DNA from: Rhizobium phaseoli
GTDB lineage: Bacteria > Pseudomonadota > Alphaproteobacteria > Rhizobiales > Rhizobiaceae
NCBI RefSeq assembly: GCF_010668805.1
Contig: NZ_WUFT01000012.1
Location: forward strand, 124,001-188,000
DNA: 64,000 nt
Reading direction: 5' to 3'
Part shown: piece by piece, positions 28,476 to 37,592 of the stretch
Layout of the letters: every line of letters starts with the position of its first letter
How positions within the stretch are numbered: the first letter of the stretch is position 1
Program-made: the position numbers and the translations under genes
Notes under the pieces: model-generated
Databases searched by the model: none
Told to the model about the DNA's origin: nothing
What the model saw: only the letters and a program-made list of their open reading frames with translations

Positions 28476-29387
28476 ATGCGTGAGCTGATCGGAAGCGTGC
28501 TCCTCTATTTGGGTGCTCTTACAGCCGCTGAAGGTGGACCGCTTCACGAGGCGGTCAAAAGCGGCGACCTGACTGCCATCGCGGCAGCCCTTGATGCAGG
28601 CGCCGACATTGAGGAGCAGGACAAGGGAGCCACGCCTCTCTTCCTGGCAATTCGTAGCGGCCATTCTGAAGCAGTCGAATTGCTGATTGAGCGCGGGGCC
28701 GGTGTGAACAACCAGTCGGCGATGGGTCTGCCGCTTACCGGCGCTGTTCTGACTAACTCCGTCGACCTTATCCGCCTATTATTGGCGCATGGTGCTGATC
28801 CGAATGCCGCAGCCAGGGGCGAGCGCATGCTGCACTTCGCGGTCGCGAACGGCTGTCTCGATTGTGTCAAGGTGCTCGTGGAAGCCGGCGCAGACGTTAA
28901 CGCCGTCTGGACCCGGGGTGACCCCGCCCGTCTTCCGGGCATTATCACCCCCTATCACCTTGCAAAGCATGACAATCATGCCGACATCGCCGCGTACCTG
29001 CTGGCGCATGGCGTCATCATTTCAAAACCCGAGCCGATTTCCGCGAAACTGGCCACGGGTGATCCGGCAAAGGGCAAGGCGTTCTTTGCCCCCAACTGCT
29101 CCTCCTGTCACGTCACCCGGGCGCAGGATATCCCCACCAGGGCGCCGAACTTGTGGAATGTCGTCGGACGCGACAAAGCCTCGACGAAGTTTGGCGGCTA
29201 CTCCCAGACCCTGTCGGCCTGGGAGGGGTCCTGGACCTACGAAGACCTCAACATTTTTCTCGCTGGCCCTACTCTCACAACGCCAGGCGTCAATATGGAC
29301 GTTCGCGGCGCGCCAGATGAAGCTGATCGGCTTGATGTGATCGCCTATCTCAGAACCCTCGCCGACACGCCGGTGCCTCTGCCCTGA
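28476..29387 (+). CDS. ankyrin-repeat protein fused to a c-type cytochrome domain
   Basis: 303 aa. A short N-terminal hydrophobic segment (1-18) is probably a signal sequence. Residues 22-180 hold about five ankyrin repeats, with blocks such as GATPLFLAIRSGHSEAVELL and HFAVANGCLDCVKVLVEAGA. Residues 194-300 are a class I cytochrome c domain with CSSCH haem attachment (208-212) and a probable axial Met274 in PGVNMDVRG, ending in the usual IAYLRTL helix. Haem attachment requires export, so the ankyrin part should also be periplasmic. It could be a periplasmic electron carrier held to a partner by the repeats. Partner unknown. Confidence 0.85.
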   Translation: MRELIGSVLLYLGALTAAEGGPLHEAVKSGDLTAIAAALDAGADIEEQDKGATPLFLAIRSGHSEAVELLIERGAGVNNQSAMGLPLTGAVLTNSVDLIRLLLAHGADPNAAARGERMLHFAVANGCLDCVKVLVEAGADVNAVWTRGDPARLPGIITPYHLAKHDNHADIAAYLLAHGVIISKPEPISAKLATGDPAKGKAFFAPNCSSCHVTRAQDIPTRAPNLWNVVGRDKASTKFGGYSQTLSAWEGSWTYEDLNIFLAGPTLTTPGVNMDVRGAPDEADRLDVIAYLRTLADTPVPLP

Positions 29388-30160
29388 TGCACAAGCCCAC
29401 GATCCGCAAGCATGCGGCGGCGTCTCTGCGGTGCCAGATGCCGCGAAGCGAACAAGGCCACTCTTCCGCCTCGGCGGCGCGGTCGAGAGCCTCCGCGGGC
29501 TTTGCCTCGTTCCGGTCGGAGCGGCTTGCATGGAGGCGACCGCAGCATCGCACAATGCAGCGGGATGGTTACCACCTTGCGCTTCGCGCGGGGCTTCCGT
29601 CGTCATTTCCCTCGTGGTGTCGAAACTCGTGTAGCCAGGATCGAATAATTGCAAATTGCGGCGTAGCTCGTCGATACGAGCAGCGGAAACGCGATGGTCT
29701 TTAGAATTTCCGGTGTGCCGGTCGCCGCATGGATCGCCGCGAGAATGCTGGCTGAGCCGAGACAAGCAGTGAACGGCGGCGGCGCCCAAAATCGTACAGA
29801 TCCGCCGCCAAAGCGCGTGGAAAGCCAGTCGATCACGGTTTTCAGAAAAAGCGTCAGGCAGGAAGATATCATATCCTGCACCAAGCCGGCATAGAGCGGC
29901 GATGGCTGGCATACGCGCGATTGGCGAAAACCGCCGAGGAACCCATGACCATAAAGGCGACGAGAACATGTACAGCGCCGCTGCTGAAAATCGACATCAC
30001 AGCGAGCACCGGTAGCGCGCAAGCTCAGCACTTGCCGACAAGCCGAGGGAGTGCGGCCCGTCAATCAAACCACCATGACACTTGAGAGGTTGCTCTGTCA
30101 CTAGCTCCGCAGTCTCGCGCGCTGGCCGTGCTTGAGGCCCGCTCAAGGAGTTCGTAAGTT
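29388..30160. other. decayed gene-poor region
   Basis: About 770 bp with no intact gene that I can support. It holds a frameshifted membrane-protein remnant on the minus strand (29603-29997) and leads into a damaged lipocalin-like gene on the plus strand. Coding bias switches frame several times, as expected of decay. Confidence 0.5.
29603..29997 (-). pseudogene. frameshifted small membrane protein
   Basis: An ATG at 29997 opens a frame beginning MSIFSSGAVHVLVAFMVMG, an obvious membrane helix, that stops at 29869. From about 29905 another frame continues with three hydrophobic segments, including VQDMISSCLTLFLKTVIDWL and IAFPLLVSTSYAAICN, to a stop at 29603. Joined, they would make a four-helix protein of about 125 aa. 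A single indel near 29905 explains this. The second part alone (from the internal ATG) might still be made. Family not named. Confidence 0.4.
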
Positions 30161-30963
30161 GTGGATTTCGCGGCAGACGGCCCTCTTCCCGATCGACAAA
30201 CGCAACGCAGGTGGTTTGAACTCAGACCCACCAATATGTCGCAGAGCGCTTGGACCGGGGAGGCGTCGGACAAGCGGACGTTGAGACGACGCCTTTTCGG
30301 GCGTGGATAGACGACTGGCAGGCGATTGCCGCTGACGGAATCGGCTCGAATGCTATTGGCAAACTTTCGCTATCGGCGGACGGGCCGGATTTCAGCTACG
30401 ACTTGCACCTCAAGGCCGACGGTCCGCTGGTGCTGCAGGGCGACAAAGGCTTTTCCGTAAAGTCGGCTGCCGGGCAGGCGAGCTACTACTACTCGCAGCC
30501 TTTCTATGAGGTCTCAGGCGTTATCACGATCTCCGGGGCGCCGGTTGACGTCACCGGTAAGGCTTGGCTGGATCGAGAGTGGTCGTCGCAGCCGCTTGCA
30601 TCCAATCAGACAGGCTGGGAGTGGTTCTCACCGCATATGGATTCCGGCGATAAGCTGATGGCCTTTCGCCTGCGTGATAGCAAGGATGGGTTCATCTCCG
30701 CGAACTGGATATCCGCGAATGGGCAAACGACACCTCTGTCGAAAGGCGAGGTCCAATTGGAGCCAATACGAGAGGCAATGGTCAATGGGCACCAGATGCC
30801 GGTAGAGTGGCGTATACGCGTGCCGGCTAAGTCGCTCGATATCAAAACCAAGCCATTGAACGACCAGTCCTGGATGGCGACTTCAACGCCATATTGGGAG
30901 GGGCCGATACACATCGAGGGCACTACGTCAGGTGTCGGATATCTCGAAATGACCGGGTACTGA
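30161..30963 (+). pseudogene. internally deleted AttH/CrtC-type lipocalin-like gene
   Basis: The last 237 codons (from 30250) are open and match AttH/hydroxyneurosporene-synthase-like lipocalins: TPFRAWIDDWQ, GKAWLDREWSSQPL and TGWEWFSPHMDSGDKLMAFRLR. Open sequence with TQTHQYVAERLDRGG continues upstream to 30220. At 30161, in another frame, AADGPLPDRQTQRRWFE resembles the family's N-terminal block (ADHGPHPDFRTEWWY). About 45-50 codons that normally separate these blocks are missing, and the frame changes. Intact members are about 330-360 aa with a signal peptide. A shortened product from 30250 is possible but would lack export signals. Confidence 0.6.
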
Positions 30964-31054
30964 GCGCCCTACTCCTCACACTTGAGGTTTTGCCGCTTAG
31001 CATTCTCGTCAGCCGGGCGAGGACATGGATAAGCGCCGGCCTCTACGTCAGAAG

Positions 31055-31939
31055 TTATCTAGTCGGCAGAAACAGCACGTTATACTGATCGAATTCGCCC
31101 GGCAGATCCCGCACCTTCATCTCCTCTTCGCGGTCCTCGAAGAGGACGAGGCAGTCCTCGTAGTAGCCGGCGAGCATCGAGATGAAGGCTTTCGTTTCCT
31201 CAGGTCCATAGAACAGCGGCGTGAATTCCATATAAAGCGGCACGCGGCGGGTAAGCAGGGACTGCATCGACCGGCAGGCGACCGGCTCGTAACCTTCGAT
31301 ATCCATCCAGACGAGGCCGATTTCGGCTGGGTCGATCGACAGGCCGGCCAGGATCTCGGGAACCGGTTTAACCGGCACGCTGATCTTCCTGTCGGTCGGG
31401 CTTTGGCGAATGGCGCTGCTCTTGCCGTGATTGTTGCGGTTGAGGAAAAAGTCGATCTCGCCTTCGCTCTCGCCGGCAGCGCAATTGACGAGGCGGACCT
31501 TCTCTTCCAACCCGTTCTGGCGGATGTTGAGGGCAAGCAGCGGAAAATTGCGCGGGTCGGGCTCGATGCTGACGATATGGACGTAGGTGCCGCTCAAGGC
31601 GAAATAGACGGTCTGCGTACCGATATTGCCGCCGATCTCGAGCAGCGTTGCATCCTTCCGCAAGAGGCCGCGCTCGCGCAGAATGACGATCAGCCGGTCG
31701 ACGGCGTCGCGCTCAAAATGGCCCTTCCGGAAAACCTTGCGGCCGATATAGTCCGACGGCGAGAAGGTCATCAGATGATCGCCGGCATCGACCGTCATCG
31801 AGACGACGCGCGGGCCGATAGTCTCAATCAGCAGGCGGCGGCCGAAGCGGGTGTCGAAGAGGCGCGAGGCCGCGGCATTGCGCGCCTTGCGCAGCCGGCG
31901 GCTCCAATATTTGGCGGTCAGCCACGGTTTGCCGGGCAT
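31055..31939 (-). CDS. FkbM-family methyltransferase
   Basis: 294 aa. The SAM-binding core is LLEIGGNIGTQTVYFALSG, followed by VSIEPDPRNFPLLALNI and LVNCAAGESEGEIDFF, all typical FkbM wording, then the LVWMDIEGYEPVACRSM block. FkbM enzymes O-methylate sugars or other small molecules; rhizobial members often modify surface glycans. The ATG overlaps the cyclase stop by 1 nt, so the two proteins are made together. Substrate unknown. Confidence 0.88.
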   Translation of the reverse strand: MPGKPWLTAKYWSRRLRKARNAAASRLFDTRFGRRLLIETIGPRVVSMTVDAGDHLMTFSPSDYIGRKVFRKGHFERDAVDRLIVILRERGLLRKDATLLEIGGNIGTQTVYFALSGTYVHIVSIEPDPRNFPLLALNIRQNGLEEKVRLVNCAAGESEGEIDFFLNRNNHGKSSAIRQSPTDRKISVPVKPVPEILAGLSIDPAEIGLVWMDIEGYEPVACRSMQSLLTRRVPLYMEFTPLFYGPEETKAFISMLAGYYEDCLVLFEDREEEMKVRDLPGEFDQYNVLFLPTR

Positions 31940-33657
31940 CAGTCTTTTCCTTCGAGCGGTTTTGCCGCTCTCTCTCGCGGAATGACATAGACTTTCAAGG
32001 GCAAGGCGCGGCCGCGTATGCTGATGTCACGGCTTTCGATGCCGGAAAGATCGGCGCCGGAGAGTTTCGCCACCGGCTCGGAGATGACGATCGCTGCTTC
32101 GAACTCCTTGGCGGCACTCTCCAGCCGGCTCGCGACGTTGACGGTATCGCCGATCGCCGTCATGCTGCGCACCCGGCCGTAGCCCATCGTGCCGACGACG
32201 GCCGGACCGGTGTGGATGCCGATCGCGATGCGCAGCGGCAGCGGCAGCTCGTCGGCCAGTTCGGCGGCGAGTTTGTCGATTTCGGCGACGATCGCCGCGG
32301 CGGCGCTGAGCGCCTGGCGACAGGCTTGCTCCGGCGCGGTGTTGAGGCCGAACAGCGCCATGGCGCCATCGCCGATGAATTTGTCGAGCCGCCCGCCCGC
32401 CTGCTCCACCGCCTTGCCGATGATGGCGAAATAGCGGTTCAGCAGGAAGACGACGTCGAAGGGCAGGCGCGTTTCCGTCAGCGTGGTGAAATGGCGGATA
32501 TCGACGAAGAGCACGGCGATTTCGCGCTCGCGGCCGGGGCTGGTCTCCTGGCTGTTGGCGGGAAGGGCCGCTTCGAGCGCCGGCACAAGCAGCGGCGCCA
32601 CGGCGACATCGCGGTTCGGGCGAAGCTGGCAGGCAAGCCGCACATCCGGGCCGGCATTGATCCGCCTCAACGTCGTTTGCTCCATCTTGTCGGGGACGGG
32701 CAGGTTCTCGTAATCGCCGAGGATCTGCACGCGGCAGGTGGAGCACTGGCCCTTGCCGCCGCAGACGGAATAATGTGGCAGGCCGCCGAGCCGGCTTGCT
32801 TCCAGCACCGAAAAGCCGCGCGGCACACGGATCACCTCGCCGCCCGGATAATGCACGGCCACCTGGTCGAGGCGTTCCTTCAGCTTGCGCCGGGCGCGAG
32901 CGACGACGACGATCAGCAGCGAGGCCGAGAAAGCGCCGTAGAGCCCGGCGCGGATCGTCGAGACCTGACGGATAACCTCCGGGTTCGAGGCGTAACGGGT
33001 GTTGACCGTCGCCTTATAGGGGCTGTTGGCGACCGCCTGCTGGTAGGAAGGGTCGGCCAGGGTGCGGCCCATTTCGACGAAGCCGAGCAGCGAGAGTACC
33101 GGCACCAGGATCGCCAGCGCCAGCAGCAGCGGCGCGAAACTCGGGTACCAGGGGCGGTAGCGCAGCCAGAAATGCAGGCCGATACAGCCATGGATCCAGA
33201 CGGCGACGAGACCGAACGCCTGGCGCAGACCATTCCCCGGAGCCCTGATCCACAGCGAACCGACGACCGTCTCATAGTCATCGATATAGCCATAGAGTTC
33301 GTGGGCGATGCGCGTGCCGATGACGTGATCGATGAGAAGCAGCGGGATCAGCAGGCCGAGTACGATCTGCGCCATTTCGCCCTTGGGCATCACCAGGCTG
33401 CGGCGCATATAGATGGCACGCAGCACCAGCGCGATATGGATCAGAACCGACGAATAGAAGATGGCGGTACCGAGAGGATTTCGCCAGATCGCCATGAACA
33501 GGCGGGCGGCTTTATCGGCGGCGGAGACTGAAATCAGGCCGATTGCATGGTTCGACAAATGCATCAGGACGAAGATGAAAATGACGAGGCCGGAACCGAG
33601 CCTCGCCCTTCTGATCGTACGCTCCGAAAAAATCCCTGTGGCCGAGACCGTCGTCAT
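31939..33657 (-). CDS. cyaC: CyaC-like adenylate cyclase with haem-binding membrane anchor and [2Fe-2S] domain
   Basis: 572 aa. Residues 1-255 form about six membrane helices with His at 33, 37, 74, 111, 119, 156 and 162, resembling the dihaem b anchor of succinate:quinone oxidoreductases. Residues 265-350 are a plant-type ferredoxin domain with C299, C305, C308 and C343. Residues 378-560 are a class III cyclase domain with metal Asp386 (LFVDIRHFTTL) and Asp430 (FIGDGAMALFG). This order matches Sinorhizobium meliloti CyaC, an adenylate cyclase whose activity responds to quinone redox state. It should convert ATP to cAMP at the inner membrane under respiratory control. Orthology is judged from domain order only. 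Confidence 0.82.
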   Translation of the reverse strand: MTTVSATGIFSERTIRRARLGSGLVIFIFVLMHLSNHAIGLISVSAADKAARLFMAIWRNPLGTAIFYSSVLIHIALVLRAIYMRRSLVMPKGEMAQIVLGLLIPLLLIDHVIGTRIAHELYGYIDDYETVVGSLWIRAPGNGLRQAFGLVAVWIHGCIGLHFWLRYRPWYPSFAPLLLALAILVPVLSLLGFVEMGRTLADPSYQQAVANSPYKATVNTRYASNPEVIRQVSTIRAGLYGAFSASLLIVVVARARRKLKERLDQVAVHYPGGEVIRVPRGFSVLEASRLGGLPHYSVCGGKGQCSTCRVQILGDYENLPVPDKMEQTTLRRINAGPDVRLACQLRPNRDVAVAPLLVPALEAALPANSQETSPGREREIAVLFVDIRHFTTLTETRLPFDVVFLLNRYFAIIGKAVEQAGGRLDKFIGDGAMALFGLNTAPEQACRQALSAAAAIVAEIDKLAAELADELPLPLRIAIGIHTGPAVVGTMGYGRVRSMTAIGDTVNVASRLESAAKEFEAAIVISEPVAKLSGADLSGIESRDISIRGRALPLKVYVIPRERAAKPLEGKD

Positions 33658-33837
33658 TCATTCCCGTTCTTGTCGATGCAACCGCAGGCCCATAGAAATT
33701 GAGAAAGAGGCGGAATTGCTTCCATCGCCATCACATTCCATATGCTTATGCGCAAGTTTTAGAGAAATGGACAATAGCCGAGTTTCGCCCGCGGCCATGC
33801 CGGTTGGAAACACTGTGTCTTTACGTGAGGGTTGTGC

Positions 33838-34932
33838 ATGCGGGTGGCTTTTTACGCGCCGATGAAATCGCCGAACCATCCGGTGCCGTCAGGCGACCGG
33901 CTGATGGCGCGGCTGCTGATCCGGGCGCTGGAGCTTGCCGGGCATCAGGTCGAGATCATTTCGGAATTTCGCACCTATGCCGCGACACCGGAAGCGGCAG
34001 CGGCGCTCGAACCGGCGATCGGTGCCGAACTGCAGCGGCTGCGGGAAAAATGGGCATCAGTGCCGCGACCTGATCTCTGGTTCTGCTACCATCCCTATTA
34101 CAAATCGCCCGACCCGTTCGGGCCGGTGATCTCTGCCGAATTCACCATCCCCTACGTCACCGCCGAAGCCTCCTATGCGGCCAAACGCGACAGCACCGGC
34201 TGGGCAGGCGTGCAAAAGTCAGTCGGCGAGGCGATCCTGCAGGCGGCGGTGAATATCAGCTTCACCGCGCGTGACCGGGCCGGGCTTTCGGCCGCCTTTC
34301 CGCAGGCACGGCTTGCCGGTCTCAAACCCTTCATCGACACGGCGCTGTTCGAAAAGGTCTCACCGGCGCCCGATCCGCTGCGGCTGATGACGGTGGCGAT
34401 GATGCGGGCCGGCGACAAGATGGAGAGTTATGCGATGCTTGCAAAAGCGTTGCAGCTGATCGAAGACCGGCCGTGGACGCTTGCCGTCATCGGCGATGGG
34501 CCGACGCGCCACGCGGTGCAGGCGCTGTTTGCCGGTTTTCCCACCGGCCGCATCGAATGGCTGGGCGAGCGGGACGCCGCCGATATCGCCGAATTGCTTG
34601 GACGCGGCGGCATCTATGTCTGGCCCGGTTGCGGCGAGGCCTATGGCCTTGCCTATCTGGAAGCCCAGGCCGCCGGCCTGCCGGTCGTGGCGCAGGAAAC
34701 GGCGGGGGTGCCCGCGGTGGTCGAGGCCGGCGTGACCGGCCTGTTCGGGAGGGATGGCGACCTCGCCGCCTATGCCGCGGCCGTGGCTGCGCTGCTTGAC
34801 GACGGGGAGAGGCGCGAGGCCATGGCGAAGGCGGCGCGGCGCTTCGTGCTCGGGCAACGCTCGCTGGCGACGGCGGCGGAGATATTGGACGAAATTTTGC
34901 AGGACAATGCTGCAGCAGGAGTAAGGCGATGA
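33838..34932 (+). CDS. GT4-type glycosyltransferase
   Basis: 364 aa, ATG at 33838 with GAGG 7 nt upstream. N-terminal GT-B domain starts RVAFYAPMKSPNHPVPSGDR, with the glycine-rich acceptor loop. The C-terminal domain has WTLAVIGDGPTRHAVQAL, RIEWLGERD and GCGEAYGLAYLEAQAAGLPVV, including the two Glu of the E-x7-E donor site. It overlaps a polysaccharide deacetylase gene by 4 nt, so the pair likely builds and trims the same glycan. Sugar specificity unknown. It is divergent from cyaC. Confidence 0.85.
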   Translation: MRVAFYAPMKSPNHPVPSGDRLMARLLIRALELAGHQVEIISEFRTYAATPEAAAALEPAIGAELQRLREKWASVPRPDLWFCYHPYYKSPDPFGPVISAEFTIPYVTAEASYAAKRDSTGWAGVQKSVGEAILQAAVNISFTARDRAGLSAAFPQARLAGLKPFIDTALFEKVSPAPDPLRLMTVAMMRAGDKMESYAMLAKALQLIEDRPWTLAVIGDGPTRHAVQALFAGFPTGRIEWLGERDAADIAELLGRGGIYVWPGCGEAYGLAYLEAQAAGLPVVAQETAGVPAVVEAGVTGLFGRDGDLAAYAAAVAALLDDGERREAMAKAARRFVLGQRSLATAAEILDEILQDNAAAGVRR

Positions 34933-35681
34933 CCGACAAGACGATCTGGGAGCCGCTGCGCCGCGAGCTCGACCGCTGGCAGGCCGCCGGCCGGGTGGCC
35001 CGCTTCTGGCTGCGGGATGACGATGCCATCGAGCCGACGCCGGCGCTGGAGACGCTGCTGGCGCTGACCGATGAAAACAAGATCCCGCTGACGCTTGCCG
35101 TCATTCCCGGCCTGACCGGCGAGGCATTGGCCGTGCGGCTGGCCGAGGAAGCAGGCGTTAGCGTCGCGGTGCATGGCTGGTCGCATACAAATCATGCGAG
35201 GCCGGAGGGCAAGAAGCAGGAACTCGGCGGCGATCGGCCGGCAGCGGTCATGCTCGGCGAATTGGGCGAAGGGCTGCGGTTGCTGCAGCAGCTCTACCCC
35301 ACCCGTTTCCTGCCGGTGCTAGTGCCGCCGTGGAACCGGATCGATGCGGGGCTCATCCCGGCGCTGCCCGGGCTCGGATTTGCAGCCCTTTCGGTCTACG
35401 GGCGGGCAAAGCAGGACGGCCCGGTGCCGCTTCTCAACACCCATGTCGACATCATCGATTGGCACGGCACGCGCGGCGGACGCAACGAGGCGGAATTGGT
35501 GGCCGAGCTGGTGGCCGAGCTTGACGCCCGGTTTGCCGGCAGCGACGAGCCGATCGGCGTGCTCAGCCACCATCTGGTGCATGATGCGGCGGCATGGAAT
35601 TTCCTGTCGGCCTTGTTTGCAGCGACAGGCCGGCATCCTGCCGCCCACTGCTCGGCGGCACCGGCACTTCTCAAGCCGTGA
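34929..35681 (+). CDS. polysaccharide deacetylase (NodB-like) family protein
   Basis: 250 aa. It has the motif-1 Asp in FWLRDDDAIEP and the metal pair in VAVHGWSHTNH (H-x4-H), then VPPWNRID and GVLSHHLVHD. The typical order of a carbohydrate esterase family 4 barrel is preserved, although motif 1 reads RDDD rather than TFDD. There is no signal peptide, so it should act in the cytoplasm on a sugar nucleotide or lipid-linked glycan. ATG overlaps the glycosyltransferase stop (ATGA). Confidence 0.8.
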   Translation: MTDKTIWEPLRRELDRWQAAGRVARFWLRDDDAIEPTPALETLLALTDENKIPLTLAVIPGLTGEALAVRLAEEAGVSVAVHGWSHTNHARPEGKKQELGGDRPAAVMLGELGEGLRLLQQLYPTRFLPVLVPPWNRIDAGLIPALPGLGFAALSVYGRAKQDGPVPLLNTHVDIIDWHGTRGGRNEAELVAELVAELDARFAGSDEPIGVLSHHLVHDAAAWNFLSALFAATGRHPAAHCSAAPALLKP

Positions 35682-35703
35682 GACTTGCCGATCAGGTGGC
35701 CAA

Positions 35704-35880
35704 TCAGCTGGGATGAACACGCCCAGGAAAATCGCGCATCAGCGCGACGACCTCGTCGAGATGCGTCCGTGCGGCGGCAGCAAGACCGAAACATGGTGCC
35801 TCCCGGCTTCGCGACAAAAAGTCTCGACGCTTTCGACGGACGAGGCTGGCCATCGGAAGGTCTCCGATGTCCGCGATCAC
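35704..35880 (-). CDS. possible small protein coupled to the GFA gene
   Basis: 58 codons from a GTG at 35880 that overlaps the GFA stop (GTGA), to a TGA at 35704. The translation includes FGLAAAARTHLDEVVALMRDF, an amphipathic helix with rhizobial codon use. I recognise no family. The overlap argues for translation, the short length argues for caution. Confidence 0.3.
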   Translation of the reverse strand: MIADIGDLPMASLVRRKRRDFLSRSREAPCFGLAAAARTHLDEVVALMRDFPGRVHPS

Positions 35881-36260
35881 CTTCGGTCTTCCTCAAACTG
35901 CTCGGCACCTTCGACCGGCCGCAGCCACGGTTCCCGGCGCTTGATCCAGAGTTCGTAGCCCGGCACCAGCGGCGTCGGGGCCTCGGACAGGATGCCGAGC
36001 TTGATTTCCGCCTCTTGCGCATCGACGGAAAACAGCCGCGAACCACAGCCGGTGCAGAAATGTCGGCCTTGGAATTCGCCGGCTTCCCCCGAGTGCTCAA
36101 ACTGGCCGGCGGGCCAGATCCCATAGAAGGTGAAGGCTGAACCGCTCTCCTTTCTGCAGTCCATGCAATGACAGATGCCAACGCGAATGGGTTCGCCGCG
36201 AACAGAGATGTGCACCTGCCCGCAAAGGGAAAGGTTGGTCATAGGGGATACCCGCTTCAT
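35877..36260 (-). CDS. GFA-family zinc protein (Mss4-like fold)
   Basis: 127 aa (121 if it starts at the second Met, 36242). Zinc ligands are visible in CHCMDCRKESGSAF (Cys 30, 32, 35) and FCTGCGSRLF (Cys 69, 72). The first site is usually C-x-CG; here it is SLCG, so one Cys is Ser. The family is named for glutathione-dependent formaldehyde activation, but most members have no proven activity. Neighbours do not point to a pathway. Confidence 0.8.
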   Translation of the reverse strand: MKRVSPMTNLSLCGQVHISVRGEPIRVGICHCMDCRKESGSAFTFYGIWPAGQFEHSGEAGEFQGRHFCTGCGSRLFSVDAQEAEIKLGILSEAPTPLVPGYELWIKRREPWLRPVEGAEQFEEDRR

Positions 36261-36344
36261 CGATCTCGCGCCGCCGAGGAAACGGTCCGGCCCAGCATCT
36301 GTTCCGTTAGCGCGCTGCAGACGGCGAAAGCAGTCTGAAGCTGG

Positions 36345-37175
36345 CTAAATCACCACGATCTGATTGTCGCGGGCGGCGAAGGATTCGGGGAAGGCGGCCT
36401 GCGCCTGCGTTTCCATCTGTGCCAGCTGTTCGTCGGTGCGGGAGGGGGCGTGGTGGAACAGGGCGAAGCGTTTGGCGCCGGCTATCTTTGCAAGCTCGGT
36501 GCCGTGCTCCCAGGTCGAATGGCCGAAACCCTTGAAACGCTGCATCTCGTCTTCATTGTAGGTGCAGTCGTAGACGACGAGATCGGCACCCTTCATCATC
36601 TCCAGCGAGACCGGGTCGTAAGCGCCTGGAATATGCTCGATATCGTAGATCAGTGCGACCGAACGGCCCTGCCATTCGATGCGGTAGCCGATGGCGCCGC
36701 CCGGATGGTTGAGCATGAAGGTCTTGATCTCGATGCCCTCATGGGGGGCGAGAACCTGGCCGGGATGGAAATCGCGGAAGTTCATCGTCGCCTGGCAGAT
36801 GTCGGTCTTGACCGGAAACCAGGGCGGGCTGATGAACTGCTCGACCATCTCACGCGTGCTCATCTTGCCGTCGAGATGGCCGGACCAGATGTTGACGTTG
36901 ATCGAGGGATAATAGATCGCCTTGAAGAACGGCAGGCCGATGATGTGGTCGTAGTGGCAATGGCTGAAAAACAGGTCGACGTCGCTGACGCCATCGGCGA
37001 GCAAGGACAGGCCCGCCTCGCGCAGGCCGGAGCCGGCGTCGAAGATCATCCGATGTTTTCCGCAGCGAATTTCGATGCAGGAGGTGTTACCGCCGTAGCG
37101 GTCGAACTCGGGGCCCGATACCGGAATACTGCCGCGGACGCCCCAAAATTTTACCTGAAACAGTTCTGTCGTCAT
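36345..37175 (-). CDS. MBL-fold metallohydrolase
   Basis: 276 aa. The metal-binding motif is SHCHYDHIIGLP (His72, His74, Asp76, His77). Later ligands are in LNHPGGAIGY, VYDCTY and GFGHSTWEHG. The N-terminal FWGVRGSIPVSGPEFDRYGGNTSC is typical of the PhnP/RNase Z-like branch that acts on phosphodiesters. Proteins of this group are common in rhizobia near cyclase and response-regulator genes, and cyclic-nucleotide hydrolysis is possible. Substrate unproven. Confidence 0.82.
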   Translation of the reverse strand: MTTELFQVKFWGVRGSIPVSGPEFDRYGGNTSCIEIRCGKHRMIFDAGSGLREAGLSLLADGVSDVDLFFSHCHYDHIIGLPFFKAIYYPSINVNIWSGHLDGKMSTREMVEQFISPPWFPVKTDICQATMNFRDFHPGQVLAPHEGIEIKTFMLNHPGGAIGYRIEWQGRSVALIYDIEHIPGAYDPVSLEMMKGADLVVYDCTYNEDEMQRFKGFGHSTWEHGTELAKIAGAKRFALFHHAPSRTDEQLAQMETQAQAAFPESFAARDNQIVVI

Positions 37176-37592
37176 CGTTCTTCAAACCGGCCTTCCCGCA
37201 TCGCCATCGTAATCATAGTTTATCCGGATGCGAAGCAGTAGAATTCCACGGGTTTGCCTGTGCCCCTCTCATTCTCCTAACCGCTAGCGGAAGAAGGAGT
37301 AGATTTTCCTAAGCAATCGGCTTTCGCCCCGGAAAGCAAGCCAGTATGGTTGGTTTTCGGTAAACGCGCTGCTGGGGTGGGGACATTTTCCCGTAAGTCA
37401 TGCCTATTAGATGGTTGCGCGCGATTGAAAAAACAATTGCTGTCACCTCGCGCCAGAATTCAGCCTGCAGGCATCACGAATTCCACGCCCGAGAAATCGA
37501 GCACCCCGCGCGCAGGAAGCTGTTTTTGCCGGTCGCCCCGCGCTCATCGCCCGGTTGAGCGGGCACGACGGAATGAATTGGAGAACTGAGCA
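37176..37592. other. gene-free stretch
   Basis: About 417 bp between the MBL gene and the C39-like gene. Nothing recognisable beyond a possible promoter region for the latter. Confidence 0.4.

Noticed and set aside
29022-29969. 315-codon minus-strand open frame across the cytochrome gene end
   Set aside because: Largely antisense to the ankyrin-cytochrome gene, low-complexity translation.
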